Made by a program: the position numbers and the translations under genes
Shown: in pieces, positions 1 to 12,022 of the stretch
Position numbering within the stretch: position 1 is the stretch's first letter
How the letters are laid out: each line of letters starts with the position of its first letter
Source of the DNA: Ectocarpus siliculosus
Taxonomy: Eukaryota > Sar > Phaeophyceae > Ectocarpales > Ectocarpaceae
Direction of reading: 5' to 3'
NCBI GenBank assembly: GCA_000310025.1
Contig: FN649731.1
Location: forward strand, 2,141,851-2,172,352
Length of the DNA stretch: 30,502 nt
The notes under the pieces: model-generated
Seen by the model: the letters and a program-made list of their open reading frames with translations, nothing else
What the model was told of the DNA's origin: nothing
Database searches by the model: none

Positions 1-179
1 AAGAGCTTTGTATCGAATATACGAAGACGAGAAAGTGTATAAGCCCGCAAGGCGGCCTACACTCTTCCGCTGGTACTAACCCCCCCCCCCCGTGTTCTCG
101 AACACCCCCTGCTCTCTCCTGCTCGCGTTTTCTCTCCCCCTCGCGGGTTGAACAACCGACCTCGCAGCTCCCGGGGCAG

Positions 180-290
180 TGCCTCATCTCGTCGAACCCA
201 CGGCATTCGACATGTTCGGCTTCCCACGAGGTCACGCGACGGCTATGCCCTTGCACGGCTTCTGGTCGATGAAAGGAGGGAGGGTGGTTC
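180..290 (+). CDS. Exon of an unidentified plus-strand gene (partial)
   Basis: A 37-codon exon with clean borders. It is preceded by a CT-rich stretch ending GGGGCAG and followed by the donor GTAAGT at 291-296. Both flanking introns are phase 1. The frame is rich in G/C at third positions and reads ...EPTAFDMFGFPRGHA... then HGFWSMKGGRVV. The next good acceptor downstream (TTTGTTGCAG, ending at 545) would give one Leu codon and then TAA, so this may be the last substantial exon, followed by a long 3' UTR. The 5' part of the gene lies outside the window. I do not recognise the family. An alternative is read-through of the intron in frame to the stop at 497-499, but the codon pattern degrades after 290. 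Confidence 0.42.
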
Positions 291-299
291 GTAAGTCAC

Positions 300-3200
300 C
301 CACGCGAGCAAAAAGAGGGACAGCAGTGATTGTCCCCGTCCGTATGCGCGGCGAGTTCAGGGCCTGTCTGTGGGTGGGCTGTTGGACACTGGGCGCATTA
401 TTTTGTAATTTTGCAAAACGGAAGAAGGGGCTTCTTCTGCTTTTTGCTTCTCAGAGCGATGTTTCGCCCAGAAAATGTTGTTACCTACCTGTTTGTTGAG
501 TTTTTGTTGTTGTAACACCGGTGCGGTGCGTGTTCGTTTGTTGCAGTGTAAGCAAGGGCGGAAAAGGGTTAATCAGTTCGATGAAGGCAGAGATCGCTTC
601 GAAGGAAGGCTAGAGATTCGCAGCCAACATCTAGATCGTTGGTCCGCGTCCTCGTCGTTTCATTTTTTATTTTTCGCAAACATGTTCACCTTCTGTGTCC
701 GTAGAACAATAGTGAGAGTCCGGGCTGGAAATTGCCAATGGATTCATCATATCGCTGTTTGTTTGTTTTTTGAACACGGACTCGGCGGCGTTCGTGCTAT
801 CGGAACGAGAAGAGAGCGAAGCAGGCGTTCTTTTCTCGTTCTATGGGCGTGACGTTCAACCTGTAGGACATCCAAATGCCTCGTCGGATAAACTGCTCCA
901 TGATGGAGCAGATGTCGGAGTAATCGCTCTCTCTCTCTTTGTCGTCGCCGTATGTACGATGGATCGGCCGCGCCTCTCTCGTAGACTTGTATTATTTTGT
1001 TTTCAGCATAGAGACGACAGAGAGGAGAAGGTGGAGGCTTCCTTCATTGTGCTGCTTGGGCCTCGTATTTGCTCCTTCTCGGTCTGGTGGGGGCGTCCAT
1101 CCAAGCAGGGCAGCAGGCTTTTGCGTGCGTCGTCAGAAGCCATGGAAGACCTTCCGGAGTTTTTTTTTTTTTTGGTTCCCGGGGCGGATCTACTGCGTGC
1201 GCTGAGACTGATGGTGTTGGTAAAATAATTTTATGTTTTAGGTGGTGGTGGAAACAATATGGGTCCAAGAAGAATTTTGGAGTGGGTAGGTGGTGATTCG
1301 CTTTGTTTTTTCAGTAATTTGAGTGTTTTCTCATTCGAGTTGTGTTTTTGTGGATGAAACCCCTGGCGGTCATCGAAACGCGCTAGCTAGCTGTTTTGCT
1401 CTCTCGGTCATGTTATTGGTCCGCTGCCGCCTCATGAGCGGGGGTAGCCTACAGCAGCAGCAGCCCTTGCGTGTGTGATGTTGCTGGCTTTGTGATGTTC
1501 CTGTACGAGTGAAGCCAGACTGCGGGGTGGCGCCGGCGGCGACACTTGGTTAAACACGGTATTACTAGTAGTATAAGTAGTGGTAATTTGTACTTTGTAG
1601 GGGGTTTCCGTCGAGTAGGCGTTATCTTCCGTCTTCGAAGCCAACGTATGAATGAAACACGAAGAGCAGAAAGCCTTTCTCTGAAAACCCCGCGATGCAC
1701 CTCATGCATCCCCGCTTCTGATGTGTTGAGAAGAGCCATGTGGTATTTATTGTGTTGACAAGAGCACGTCATCACGTGATTGATTAATCTCGATGCTCTG
1801 TTTTTGCAGTTAATTTAGCGTGTATCCCTTATTCGGCATGAAGGAGTACAGTAGTTATGATGTTATAGATGGCGTGACTCACACATCTCTATGGTTGGAA
1901 CACGTCTCTTTCGGCACTGCAGGCTTTCCTTCAGGCCGGCTTCAAAAAAGATACCTTGCCCGTCATGGTCGTCCAAGCATACAAGGCTCGTGTATGCACA
2001 AAACGTGGTTTTTGATGGTCAGCCAACGTCTTTGAAGACCACGTGATCACAGCAGTGAAGTAAGTCAAGGTGACACGACCAAGCCAACAACAGGTACTGT
2101 ACATGCACGCCCGCCCACGTCGCAAGCCTTGTGGTTGTTAGTTAGGTGATGATGGCACATTGACACTAGAACATCTATTTTGGTGTGCGTGAAGGGAACG
2201 CAGCTTGAGCAAGCGAAGGCTTGCAGAGAAAACTTTGAGACCGTCGGAGTGACGGGGCTCTCGGGAGCGCACAGAAATTAATGGCGTATGTATGTATGAA
2301 CAGAAGAGAAACCCTGCCTGGACAGGACAGAAAACACTAGGGCGACAAGACTATTTATATTCGCCAATCAATGCGACGTCAACGCGAAGCAGAGGGGTTC
2401 TTGTGTGTGTCTAGCGCTGCCTGTGGTGTAGTCTAGAATGTGGACACCAACAAAGACGATCGGTTACATCCACAAGCGGTTGCGTTGACGTTGTTCGACT
2501 GGGCACCGTTCATTCTGCTCGCTCCCGACTCGCCTGGCACAACATCGATGTTCCAACACAAGTCAGCATGCGGCACGTTCATCTGGACGGCAGTAGTAGT
2601 GGGCGAAAACGATTCCTACACATTTGTGTCCCCAGGCCTTGAGCCGTCGTATCTTCGCGGCGGGACTTTGTTCAATCTGAGTATTTCATCGTTTTTCTTT
2701 TTGAAAGTTTTGGACCTTGTTTCGGGTGAACAAAACATCCAAATCGACCAATTCAACCACACAACAGCGTTCCTTTGCCTTGAAGAGTGACTGGCAGGGC
2801 AGGCGAAAAGACGCACAGGCGGTTCAGGTCCATCTCTATCATGAAAACACCACAAAGCTGGTGAAACACTGCTACTGTGAGATAAGAGATTCTCTCCAAT
2901 GCCTACTACATGTACGTAACATACGTAACTAGCTTGCGTTCTTCTTGGCCAAACCAAACCGCCGAACCCATCTCTCTCCAACGAGAAGAAAGTTATTTCG
3001 GGACAACATATTAGATTACACCAGTAGCAGAGTGAGGCTTGTACTGCTTCTTCCACGGCCGTGCCATGCCGACGTAAAATGTACTTCGGTGTTTATTGGG
3101 CGTTCTCAAGCGGCCTGCTGCCATTAATCATGATGACAACCCGCAAATCGGCATGACTCAAAACGTGTCAAAAGCAGTGTGCGAGGAAATAGTCCCTCCA

Positions 3201-3721
3201 CCGAACATAAGGCGGTAAACGACGTGCGCATTCACACCAAAACGTAGAACCAAGCGTTTTCGGAAAACACTAAATACTTCATTTCATATTTTCACAAAAA
3301 ACGGGACGGCACAGCACAAGCCGGAGCAAACACAGCATCCGAAAGCAAACACAGACTAAATAGCCACCAGAACCCGGGGATCGTTGAATCGAACGGCGGG
3401 CGTCGGTCGAACTACAGCACACAGAAGAATCGACGAGAGAAGATGAACGCAGGTACAGCAGTATCACGAAAGTGCTCTGAACGTGTATGCCCTCATTTTA
3501 CAACAGAAAAAAATAGTACACATCATACAACACACGAAGAGAGCAAAAACCAAGCGAACCGAAGCGAAAGGACCAAAACAGTCAGTCCGTGGATGTTCGG
3601 TCAAAAGGTCAAATAATCGAGAGGCGGAGGGAGATTGGCTCGACAGCAGCAAGCGTACTCTATGTAGATGCCGTGGCACCCCCTTCCCTCGTCCACGCCA
3701 GAGCTGAGATCGAAAGCCCAA
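300..3721. other. Gene-poor stretch, probable convergent 3' UTRs
   Basis: No exon with credible splice borders and codon bias was found. The stretch separates the end of a plus-strand gene from the stop codon of the minus-strand RanGAP gene, so much of it may be 3' UTR of both. On the minus strand an AATAAA sits at 3097-3092, about 630 bases past the RanGAP stop; it could be a polyadenylation signal, though such matches also occur by chance. One plus-strand open frame of 116 codons (2440-2790, starting GTG, no good ATG) has mildly coding-like third positions but no recognisable domain. Confidence 0.45.
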
Positions 3722-6700
3722 TCAAACCGTGGCAGCCCCAAGAGCGGCTGCGAGCTCGTCTATCTCGGCATCGTCTTTAGGAGCAGTCTCCGCCGCAGCG
3801 GTCTCCCCGCCCTTGTCTTCCCCTTCCTCCTCCTCCTCTTCTTCTTCCTCCTCCTCCTCGTCCTCCTCCTCATCACCGTCTTCATCGTTGTCGTCCATCT
3901 CGCCGAGTGCATCGAGCTGTGGCATGTTTACGTGCGAGGGTTCGGGGGCGACAAGACGGTAAGGGCAAGGTAAAGGTTTAAAAAATGGTATTACTTTAGT
4001 AGATAAAACATATGGTACGGTTCAACGTAGCTGGCGTGTGAAGGCTTGAGAGACAGGCAGAGACAGACCGGTGTATCACAGACAGGCAAAAAATAAAAAA
4101 TAAAAAACAACAAACACACACACACAAGCACCTGGTAGGGTCTTGGGTACAAGTGAAACGCGGTCCATGTGCGATGGGGTGAAAACAACCACCACAACAC
4201 GCAGAGTAGAACACGCAAAAACACGTGTCTGGCAAAAACACGGAGAATAAAAAATGACGGAGGGGAGGCGGCAGGATTAATCCTCACTCACTTTTTCCGC
4301 TGACTCAAGGATCCTGCTGAGTCGCGTCAATCCTTCAGCGCTGATCATGTTCCCGTTCAGCTCCAAGCTCTGGTAGGCGTGACGTGACGTCACCAAATCG
4401 AGCGAACGTCGATTTGGGTTGGTTGATGCCAGGTGTGTCGATTTTTGTCGGTGAGCGAGGTCGAGAGGACGGGAGAGGGATTCGTGCGCGAGCACGGCCT
4501 CAACACTACCAAATTTAGGTGCCCGCTACATGGGGGGGGAAACGTTGTGAAGATTCGTAAGGGTAGGTAGCCTTTCAGCTTCGGGATGTGGCGGCAGAGG
4601 GGGGTGTGGGGGTGTGGGCATGCACCCACACGTCAAGAACATCCGCCACCGCACACGCAACCCCCAACCCAAAAAACAAGCAAGCCAAGTCTCAAAAACC
4701 ACAGATGTGCCAAGCGTCCTTCCTTTGACCGGAGATAACTCTTCGCACAAACCTCGAGAAGGACTTTACGTCGCGACCAGTGCGCCTCTTTTCACCGCCA
4801 TCGTCTACAGCTACAATAAAAAACGTGTCAAGAAAAAGGCCCCTTACCTCCAAGTCTTTTTTGTCCTGCAAGCTTCGTGCCACAGCCAGGGCCCCTGAGG
4901 TTCCGATCTCATTGGTGCTCAGCTGCACCTTGCGGATGACGCGGGCGGGTGCCAGGGCCTTGGCAATCTGCAATCATTTTGTTTTTTTTCGAGATACACA
5001 CCACGCGCATGTATATGTGGCAAATGCGCCCGACCCGCGGCGGGGGCGGTGGCGGGGGGAGGACAGGGGTTACACCTGTGAGTTCAAGTGGAAACTAACG
5101 TACCACAGATGCGCCACTACACCCACGGACGACACTTGGGGGGGGCGCGCGTCGTTTGGGGTTTGGGGACATGGTCGGACAGACAAAACAAGACTCTCAT
5201 GTCTTTTCATTGGTTAGCCGGCTATTGAACACGGTCGGTGTTAACAAAATAAAGACAAATACACACACACACATAGCAGGGCCAGAGAAGAAATGTCGAA
5301 AAGTTTCTGTCAAGACGATAATGAGAATGATGGAGAACGAACTCCAAAACGAAATCGAGTGCAAGGTAGCAGCCTTCGTAGACATGTGCAGTTTTCTTCT
5401 GTTGCTATATACCGTTTCTGTCTGTGATCCGGAGAATAGATTAGTCTCCCCCATGGCGCCCGCTCACGGGGTCCCAGTTAATGGCATTTAGAAGTGTTTC
5501 GTGTTTTCAACCGCACTGAGACTGACGTATTTTCATTGGTCAGCCGGCTAGCGCGGCCAGCTATAACAACGACAACACATAGACAGATCACACATGTACC
5601 CCCGTGCGACGACAAGCCACCAACCACTAAAACACACGAACGCACGCACCGATTTCGCCCCGGCCGACCCCATCTCGTTGCCCTCCAGGCCCAGGTACTC
5701 CAGAGACGCGGACTTTCTCTCCGCGCAGGCGGCCACCGCCGCCGCCCCCTCTGCTGTGAGCTCGTTGTACGAGAACTCCAGCTCGCGCACGCCGGGCGCA
5801 GTGCCGCTGAGCGCCTTCGCCACGGCGGCGGCTCCTTCGTCCTACAGGAGGAGTTTCGACAGACAGCACAGCGCCAGAAAGAAAGAACGAAAGAAGGCGG
5901 AGATGAGTTCCTTGTGTTACAGCAAGAAAACATAAAAACACAACCGGCAGCGGCGGCGGACCTTCGGTAAATAGTGCTTCGAAGCACAAAAGCCAAGACT
6001 TAGCGCGCTTGCATTCGTCCTGGAGGAGTTGACAGACAGCAAAGAGCCAGAAAAACCAAGAAGAAAATATACAAGAGATGGATTTAGTTGTGATATCCGA
6101 AGTAGTAGGAAAAAAGGCGGCCGCAGCGGCGGCGGCGGACTTTTTGACATGCGCAAGCGCAAACACCCAATAAATACAACAACCAAGACCGTACGCGCTT
6201 GCAATTCGTCGTCGTGGAATGGTGTCAGCAATGCCACAAAAAAAAAAAAAACACAGGCGGAACTTTCGGCACCGTTCGCCACGCTCTAAAACCCTCCGGC
6301 CACGAGAAGAAAGTTCCTTGTCAGCGAAAGGCTGGCTCTAGCACAAAACAAAACTTCTTGCCTGTTGATCGAGCGATACAGAAACAGACACGTGCTGCTC
6401 AACAACTCACTCACCCCGAGGTCGCACTCGCTCAGGTTCACGTACGTCAAGGAAGGCTGCGTCGCCAAAGCCTCGGCAAGGACTCGGCCCCCTTCCTCCC
6501 CCAGGGTGTTGTCGGCAAGGTCCAAGCGCTCCAGGAGACCGGCAGAAGCCGCGGGGCACTCAAGCAATGCCTGTGTGTGTGGGGGGGGGGGGTAGAGGCG
6601 GGTGTTTTCGAGTTTGATACAATATAGGGTGGCGAAAGGATGGGGGCGTACTCTTTTTTCTTGCATGCCTTAGCGGTTAGACCCTTGACCACGCGTCCTC

Positions 6701-9700
6701 GAGAGGACGGAGCATTGTTCCCACAGGACCGATCTCCGATGGCCAACCGTTCCTTCCTACTTTGCCAAACGTGGCTCAAACATGGCTTCCCTAGTCTTAT
6801 CTATATCCTTCCGATGTCACTTCCTATGCCCCAGTACAGCTAACGTCTTCTCCTGGGTGGCGGAAGGATGGGGATGGTTTTTTTTTGGGGGGGGGTAGGG
6901 TTAGGACCCAGTGAGATCAAGGATGTACTTCTTTCTGTCAGTCGTCACTGGCATGTGAAAGGGGAGGTGCATAGAGAAAGAAAGCAGGGTCGAGAGCAGG
7001 CGGCGGGTAACCCTTTTTCTCGATTCATGAGCCTAAGGTGGATGCCAAAGGCGCGATTACCTCCACCGCCAGGCCGCGCCCCCCCCCACCCCCCCCCTCT
7101 CCCCCCACAGGCCGCGGCACGGTTCAACAAGGTAGGTGGCACATCACCTTCTTTCTGAAAATACAATACAAGTCCGAGGGGTCACACGGACGGCAACACC
7201 ACACGGGGCAGGACTTGCAACACCGCGGCTTAATTCTAACGAGGTGAAGCAGTTTTTGGAGCCGAGGCGGATGCTGTCTCTTCTCGGTGGTGGTGAAAAA
7301 AAAACGTTGCCCGGCTAGTGTACGCCTGTGGTGCGCCACACGCGTGAAGGCTGGCGGGCTCCGCGACACATGCACACATACATAGCGTGCGTCACAATTG
7401 CTGTCGTAACAAAGCTAGATATTGTACACTGTAGCTGACAACGAGACAAAGAGCAAACTTCCAAAACCTTATGTATTGTGTGAGGTACAGCAGTGGCTGC
7501 TGTGACAATTCAAAACAACAGCAAAATCATGCAGCAAAACTAAAAGATTTCATTTGTTCAATGTGCGCGGCACAGCAGTTGCTGCTGTGACAACTCAGAC
7601 AAAAAAACTTAAGACAGAACAGCACAACATAAACAAAAACAACTCGATAGTTTTCTTCACCTGGACAACGGCGGCAGATCCTTCCCGGCCCGATCTTGTC
7701 CCCGAGAAGCGGAAGTCGGAAAGGTTCGGGCACTTGGGTAACACCTGCACCGTAAAAAACCAACCAATCGAGTTTCACAAGACACAAAACCCACAAGGAG
7801 AGATAAAAAGAAGCCCCTAAGCTGCTTGTTTGATAACGTAACAGACAGAGACCAAGGGCTGGCTGCTCCACTCGTCGGCTGCCCCACTCACCGGCGGCGA
7901 CGTCGTCTACATAATGCATGCTTGTGCGACAGCAGTTGCGGGATGAGCTGGGCACCACCACGAAACAGCAGCAGAGCGTAACAACTACATACGTACGTAT
8001 GTCCACGATCGGTCAGCTACAGCAGCGTAGCAGTACAAGTAGTGCGGCTGTGCTTGAGGCAAACTGCACAAACGAAACACTCTCAACAAGTCAAGACAAA
8101 CAACAACGACTGCCGGTACTGCTACTACTGCTACTACTACTACCGGCGGTCGTGAGAAGACACGCAGACGAGAGGTACTTGTACCGTACTGCTGGGGTCT
8201 TTTCACCTGAGCTAGAGCCTTAGCCCCCAGGTCGCCACTCATGTTGTTGTAGAAGTGAAGCGTCCGCAGGGCAGCAGGGGAGGTCGCCAACAAGATGTCC
8301 TAACAATCGCGATATTTCAAGCAATCAAGAGCACAAGAAAGCTTGAAAGTTTGCCAACGAAGCCCTAAATAGATTATCGCCGGTGCGAAGGTCCTCCAGT
8401 CAGGGAAAGAGTAGCCCTCCCAATTGATATATCCTGATGCAAAAAATGAAAAAAACACGCTTCTGGACGGAGCTGCCGATAGATAGTGCCCCGCGGAGAG
8501 AGAGCCCCACGGAGCGAACGAACTTTAAATAATAGTAAATGATACTGTAGTCTCCAAAAAGCGAGAGTATTGGGAGAAGTCCGACGAGACTAAATAGGAG
8601 AAAGAGGGAAGAATCGTTATCCAAGGGGGGTCGGGCGGTAAAAAACAGAAAACCTTCAGGATACTACTCATATTTACTAAATTGTAACACGATACCCCGA
8701 CGGGGCCTACTAGGGCGACTCGAAGAAAGTGCACCAACAGCACCAAAGAGACGACAACAACGACCCCCCACGCCATCGCCCCGCTAACAGCAACAACAAC
8801 AACAACAAAGACGACGACAACGATCATGACACCAAAACACGTCCGACCCCCTTCTCTCTCCCTCCTCCCTCCCTCCCTCCCTCCCTCCCTCCCTCCCTCC
8901 CTGTCTCTGTTTACGTCTCTGTCTCTACCCCCCCCCCCTCTCTCTGTCTCACCCGAACAGCCTCCATCGCAGCCGCCGACAGCCCGTCGTTGCACATGAG
9001 CAGGGCCCTCAGCTCCTTCTTCCCCTCGATCGCCGGCCGACAGGCATCCACCCCGTCCGGACCCATGGCGTTCTCGCTCACGTCCACGAACGTCAGTCCC
9101 TCCCGCTCCCTCACGCCCCCGCAAACGGCGGCCAGCACCTCCAGCCCCACCTCCTTGGGCCTCCCAGCGATGATGTCGCTGAAATCGACCTATGACATAC
9201 GCAAAAACAGCACGCGACCAAGGGTATGATAAGGTACCGAATGGGATGGACTTAGAGGGTGATGAGAGGTTATCGTGGGTAGTGGAGAAAGGGTCGGTCA
9301 ATGTTGCGCCGCCGCCGCCGCCGCCGCCATCGATATCGTCGTTGCTATCGCGCTGGGAGGGCACCTGATAAAAAAACATACTACTTCAAGTACCATGCTC
9401 GTTTCGTAAATTTTTCGTTCAGTGTGTTGTGGTTCGTGAGGCGAGCGACGATGGCAAGCTGTACCTGGACATACTCTCTGACCCACCTGCTCTCGGTCTA
9501 ACTTGCCTTTTTCGATCACGTTGTTTCCCTAGGTCTTGGTTTTCGTTACAGCTACAGCAGCAGCGGCGGTACGGGACCACCGCAGGAGAAAAAACGCACC
9601 CACAGCAGAAGCAGCGTAGGATATCGCAGAGCAACTTTTGGGTAAACTGTGCATCTTGAAACCGCCCAGCGTGAGAACACAACATTCTTTGTGTATCTAT

Positions 9701-10036
9701 CCACGTAAGCGTTTCTCTTCTGACTCTGGGATCAGGGGCCGGGGTCTGTATCCGTAAGCAACCACGAAGGCCGTCGGAGGAAAATCGCAGAAAAAAGAAA
9801 AGTCCAACAACGGCAGCAGCAGCGGCAACGACAGTAACACTACCACCACTCCAACCCTGCGTCAAGACCGTCACCATCAACGCACGTACCTCTGTAACGC
9901 TGGTCATCTTCTCTAGAGCCTCGCCGATGACCTTGGCGGCCTCCGCTGAGTAGCTCTTGTTGGACAATCGCACCCTCGTTATCGAAGCCGGGTCACGGTC
10001 GCCGAGGGCCGCATCCACCAGCTCTCGCGCTCTGGC
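3722..10036 (-). CDS. RanGAP: Ran GTPase-activating protein (RanGAP), nine exons, first exon missing
   Basis: Exons, 5' to 3' on the minus strand: 10036-9890, 9189-8953, 8299-8207, 7744-7661, 6570-6415, 5841-5650, 4967-4848, 4369-4292 and 3916-3722 (stop at 3724-3722). They join without a frame break into 433 codons. All eight introns are phase 0 with GT..AG ends (donors such as GTACGT, GTGAGA, GTGAGT). The product is a leucine-rich-repeat array of the ribonuclease-inhibitor type. Landmarks match plant and fungal RanGAP in order: VDFSDIIAGRP, a SENAMGPDG repeat, LLMCNDGLS, LRTLHFYNNMSGD, FRFSGTR, LDLADNTLG, LEFSYNELT, VQLSTNEIG, LELNGNMIS. A Glu/Asp-rich tail of about 35 residues follows, as in known RanGAPs. 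It acts on Ran-GTP in the cytoplasm or at the nuclear envelope to power nuclear transport. The first exon entry (acceptor at 10038-10037 after a T-run) is not an initiator, so a short 5' exon lies upstream. A read-through start at 10093 is possible but crosses a GT/GC repeat. The plant-type WPP targeting domain was not found. Confidence 0.93.
3800..3900 (-). repeat. Glutamate-coding GAG/GAA tract in the last RanGAP exon
   Basis: On the plus strand this is a CTC/TCC-rich imperfect triplet repeat. Read on the minus strand it encodes a run of about 12 Glu within a longer Asp/Glu stretch. An acidic C-terminal region is characteristic of RanGAP, so the tract is part of the protein and not an insertion. 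The exact length may vary between strains. Confidence 0.8.
5190..5583. repeat. Dispersed repeat pair in a RanGAP intron
   Basis: A short partial copy (about 5190-5235) and a full copy (about 5361-5583) of the same repeat lie in the intron between the sixth and seventh listed exons. Both carry the core TTTTCATTGGT then AGCCGGCT (5204-5222 and 5530-5549). The full copy adds a left part with GTTTCTGTCT...ATCCGGAGA, a block near GGGGTCCCA, and AACCGCACTGAGACTGACG before the core. The same partial-plus-full arrangement recurs at 10081-10625 in the same gene. No protein is encoded. Confidence 0.75.
5834..6270. repeat. Degenerate triplication at the 3' end of a RanGAP intron
   Basis: Three diverged units follow one another: about 5834-5965, 6008-6170 and 6195-6270. 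The first two share TTCGTCCT(ac/gg)AGGAGG, GACAGACAGCA, AGCCAGAAA and a later GCAGCGGCGGCGGAC block. The third keeps GCTTGCAATTCGTC and GGCGGAACTTTC. The first unit contains the true 3' splice site of the exon starting at 5841, so the duplication copied an acceptor region into the intron. The second unit retains CTCCTCCAG/GACGAATG on the minus strand. Confidence 0.6.
8861..8902. repeat. CCCT microsatellite in a RanGAP intron
   Basis: About ten copies of the tetranucleotide CCCT in the intron after the exon ending at 8953, followed by CT-rich sequence and a C-run at 8930-8938. A CAA repeat lies at about 8790-8810 in the same intron. These are simple repeats with no evident role; on the transcribed strand they are GGGA repeats. 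Confidence 0.85.
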
Positions 10037-10080
10037 CTGTCCACAAGCAAAAAAAAAAGCGCGCGCGCGCGCACACACAC

Positions 10081-10625
10081 CAGTTGATGACATTTACAAG
10101 TGTTTTGTGTGTTCAACCGCACTGAGACTGACGTCTTTTCATTGGTCAGCCGGTTAGCGCGGTCCAAATGCTGACAACCAAACAAACACACACACACACA
10201 GGAAACACAGAGGGCAAGAGTTTGTGAGCCACGAGGAATGCCGCACAACAAAAGCCGCAGGAGGAGAGAGTTTCCCCAAAAATAGTTGTATAAATACGAG
10301 TAACTTGATAAGAGACTGGCTAGTGCGAGGAGGATGATGCAAGCAGCGACAGCACGTGAAGGTCTCCGAAACGCAAGTGAAACACAAGTGCAAGGTATAG
10401 GTATTAAATCAGCGTTGGTAGACACGTGGAGTTGTGTTCTGCTGCTACCGCCGTTTCTGTCTTTAATCCGGAGAGTAGCTTAGCCTCCCCCCATTACGCC
10501 CCCTCGCGGGGTCCCATGTCATGGTCTTCAGAAGCATTTTCTGCTTCCAGCCGCACTGAGAATTGACGTATTTTCATTGGTCAGCCGGTTTGCGCGGTCG
10601 ATGCTAATACTAACAACACATACAC
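10081..10625. repeat. Second dispersed repeat pair upstream of the first visible RanGAP exon
   Basis: A partial copy (about 10081-10195) and a full copy (about 10389-10625) of the family seen at 5190-5583. Core sites are 10136-10155 and 10571-10590. The full copy shares with 5361-5583 the order GTGCAAGGTA, AGACA(t/c)GTG, CCGTTTCTGTCT, ATCCGGAGA, GGGGTCCCA, CCGCACTGAGA and the core, then AACAACACATA. The short copy lies left of the long one in both places, which suggests one composite element with direct end repeats, duplicated within the gene. Confidence 0.75.
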
Positions 10626-10629
10626 CGGC

Positions 10630-12022
10630 ACCAATCAACGAGCACGCTCGCTTTCTAGGCGTGGGATGGGTGTCGTCATGAGGCAAGAAGACGAAGTGAT
10701 GAGGACGTGCTGTACGCGTGCATACGTACAGCAGGGACGGACGGTCGTCGACTGTTGATATGCCATCAACCTCAGAGATAGCGTAAGACGGTGATGGTGA
10801 CAAACACGTGTGTTATCGTCGCCGAGGGAAGCATTCATCAACAGGCAAAAAAAATCGAGCCCGCTCACACACGGCCAAAGGCAGGGGCATAGAAAGGGTC
10901 GTAGTTATGAGCTTGGGTGCACACGTCGTCGAGAAGGCAAGCAAGAAGGATGGCAGGCGGCAACATGTGTGTTCAGCGCTTATGGAACAAACAAGGGGCG
11001 CGTCACGTCTCTCCGGGTGGAATCAATCGCTTGCGATTGATCGATCGATATGATGGTTTCCTGACACAGATGTACGTACACGCTGCATAACCAGTCGATG
11101 GTGGCCTATAGTCTATAGTAGCGGCGGTGGTGCACGTAATGCTGCTGTCGGTCTGCAGCAACCCCTTTGCGCAGGCACAATTCCGTTGGCCGCATCCAGC
11201 GACGGCAGACGGCAGCAGCGCTTGTTGGTCGCTTGAAATATTTCGTTCCGCTTCAACGTCTATTTATAGTGAGCCTTTTGCTCGCTGCGAACAAGTGTAG
11301 ACGACGACACGCTGCTCACTACCAGAAAAGAGAAGAGCGGCTGCAGCAGGCATGGTGTACTGGACCAGAGTACGCATATCCTGCCGACGGGTAGATATAC
11401 ACCTAAACTCGTAGATGCGTCCCGAGCTGGGCGGCGTTTTCGAGAAACTCAGCCTTTCTCTTCGAGGATGATTCAAAAACTGCTGTATTGGTACGCATTT
11501 GAACGCGTATGATGAACGTTCTTCGCTCCGTGTCAGTAATTGCGCTTCCCAGGAGCGATTGTTTTCGTCATTTGCGACGCGCTGTGTGTGGGTGCTCGAC
11601 GTGTGGCACGGGGGGAGAGACGGAGTCCGTATGGGAAAATGAAACCGATTGCCTGAGAGGGCTTGGAATAATAATCGTAGAGAGAGAGAGAGAGATCACC
11701 GCAGCGGATGCTACTGCTGCTGCCGTGCTGGCATGCGTTGCACTCAACAAGCGGGTCCAAACTCACGAGTACGTACATAAGAGGTGGTACAGCAGAAAAT
11801 GTAGAAGCCATCGGCAGTCTCCCTGTGTTATCGCTCGCGATCATGTGTTGTCGCTTCGTACTACTAAAATAATGGTATGCTGTACAGCAGTACAGGGACT
11901 CTTGAATCTACACAGCAGAATAATCAACACATGCAGACTTGTAGGACAAGGTGGGCCACCACGAGAAACTTGAAAAACAAAACTGTATGTTCTACAGCAG
12001 CAGGCGCGCGCGCGGGGGGGGG
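10630..12022. other. Spacer between RanGAP and the upstream small gene
   Basis: No exon could be assigned with confidence, although the initiator exon of RanGAP should lie in or near this stretch. One minimal option on the minus strand is a three-codon exon, ATG-CAG-CGT at 11088-11080, directly followed by GTACGT and in phase 0. This is too short to support on its own. The stretch is rich in TACAGCAG motifs (see findings) and has a GA repeat at 11680-11694. Confidence 0.4.

Noticed and set aside
3668-3973. Plus-strand frames with poly-Ser or poly-Leu (77 and 101 codons)
   Set aside because: Antisense of the acidic RanGAP tail.
8525-9379. 284-codon minus-strand frame and 166-codon plus-strand frame (8729-9229)
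   Set aside because: Both are overlaps in the wrong frame across a CCCT/GGGA repeat and the RanGAP exon 9189-8953. The exon's own frame matches RanGAP motifs, whereas these give Arg/Gly or Ser/Pro repeats.
10053-10080. Alternative RanGAP start by read-through from ATG at 10093
   Set aside because: The extension would translate a GT/GC dinucleotide repeat and a T-run that look like an intron 3' end (polypyrimidine then GTGGACAG). Kept only as a remote option.
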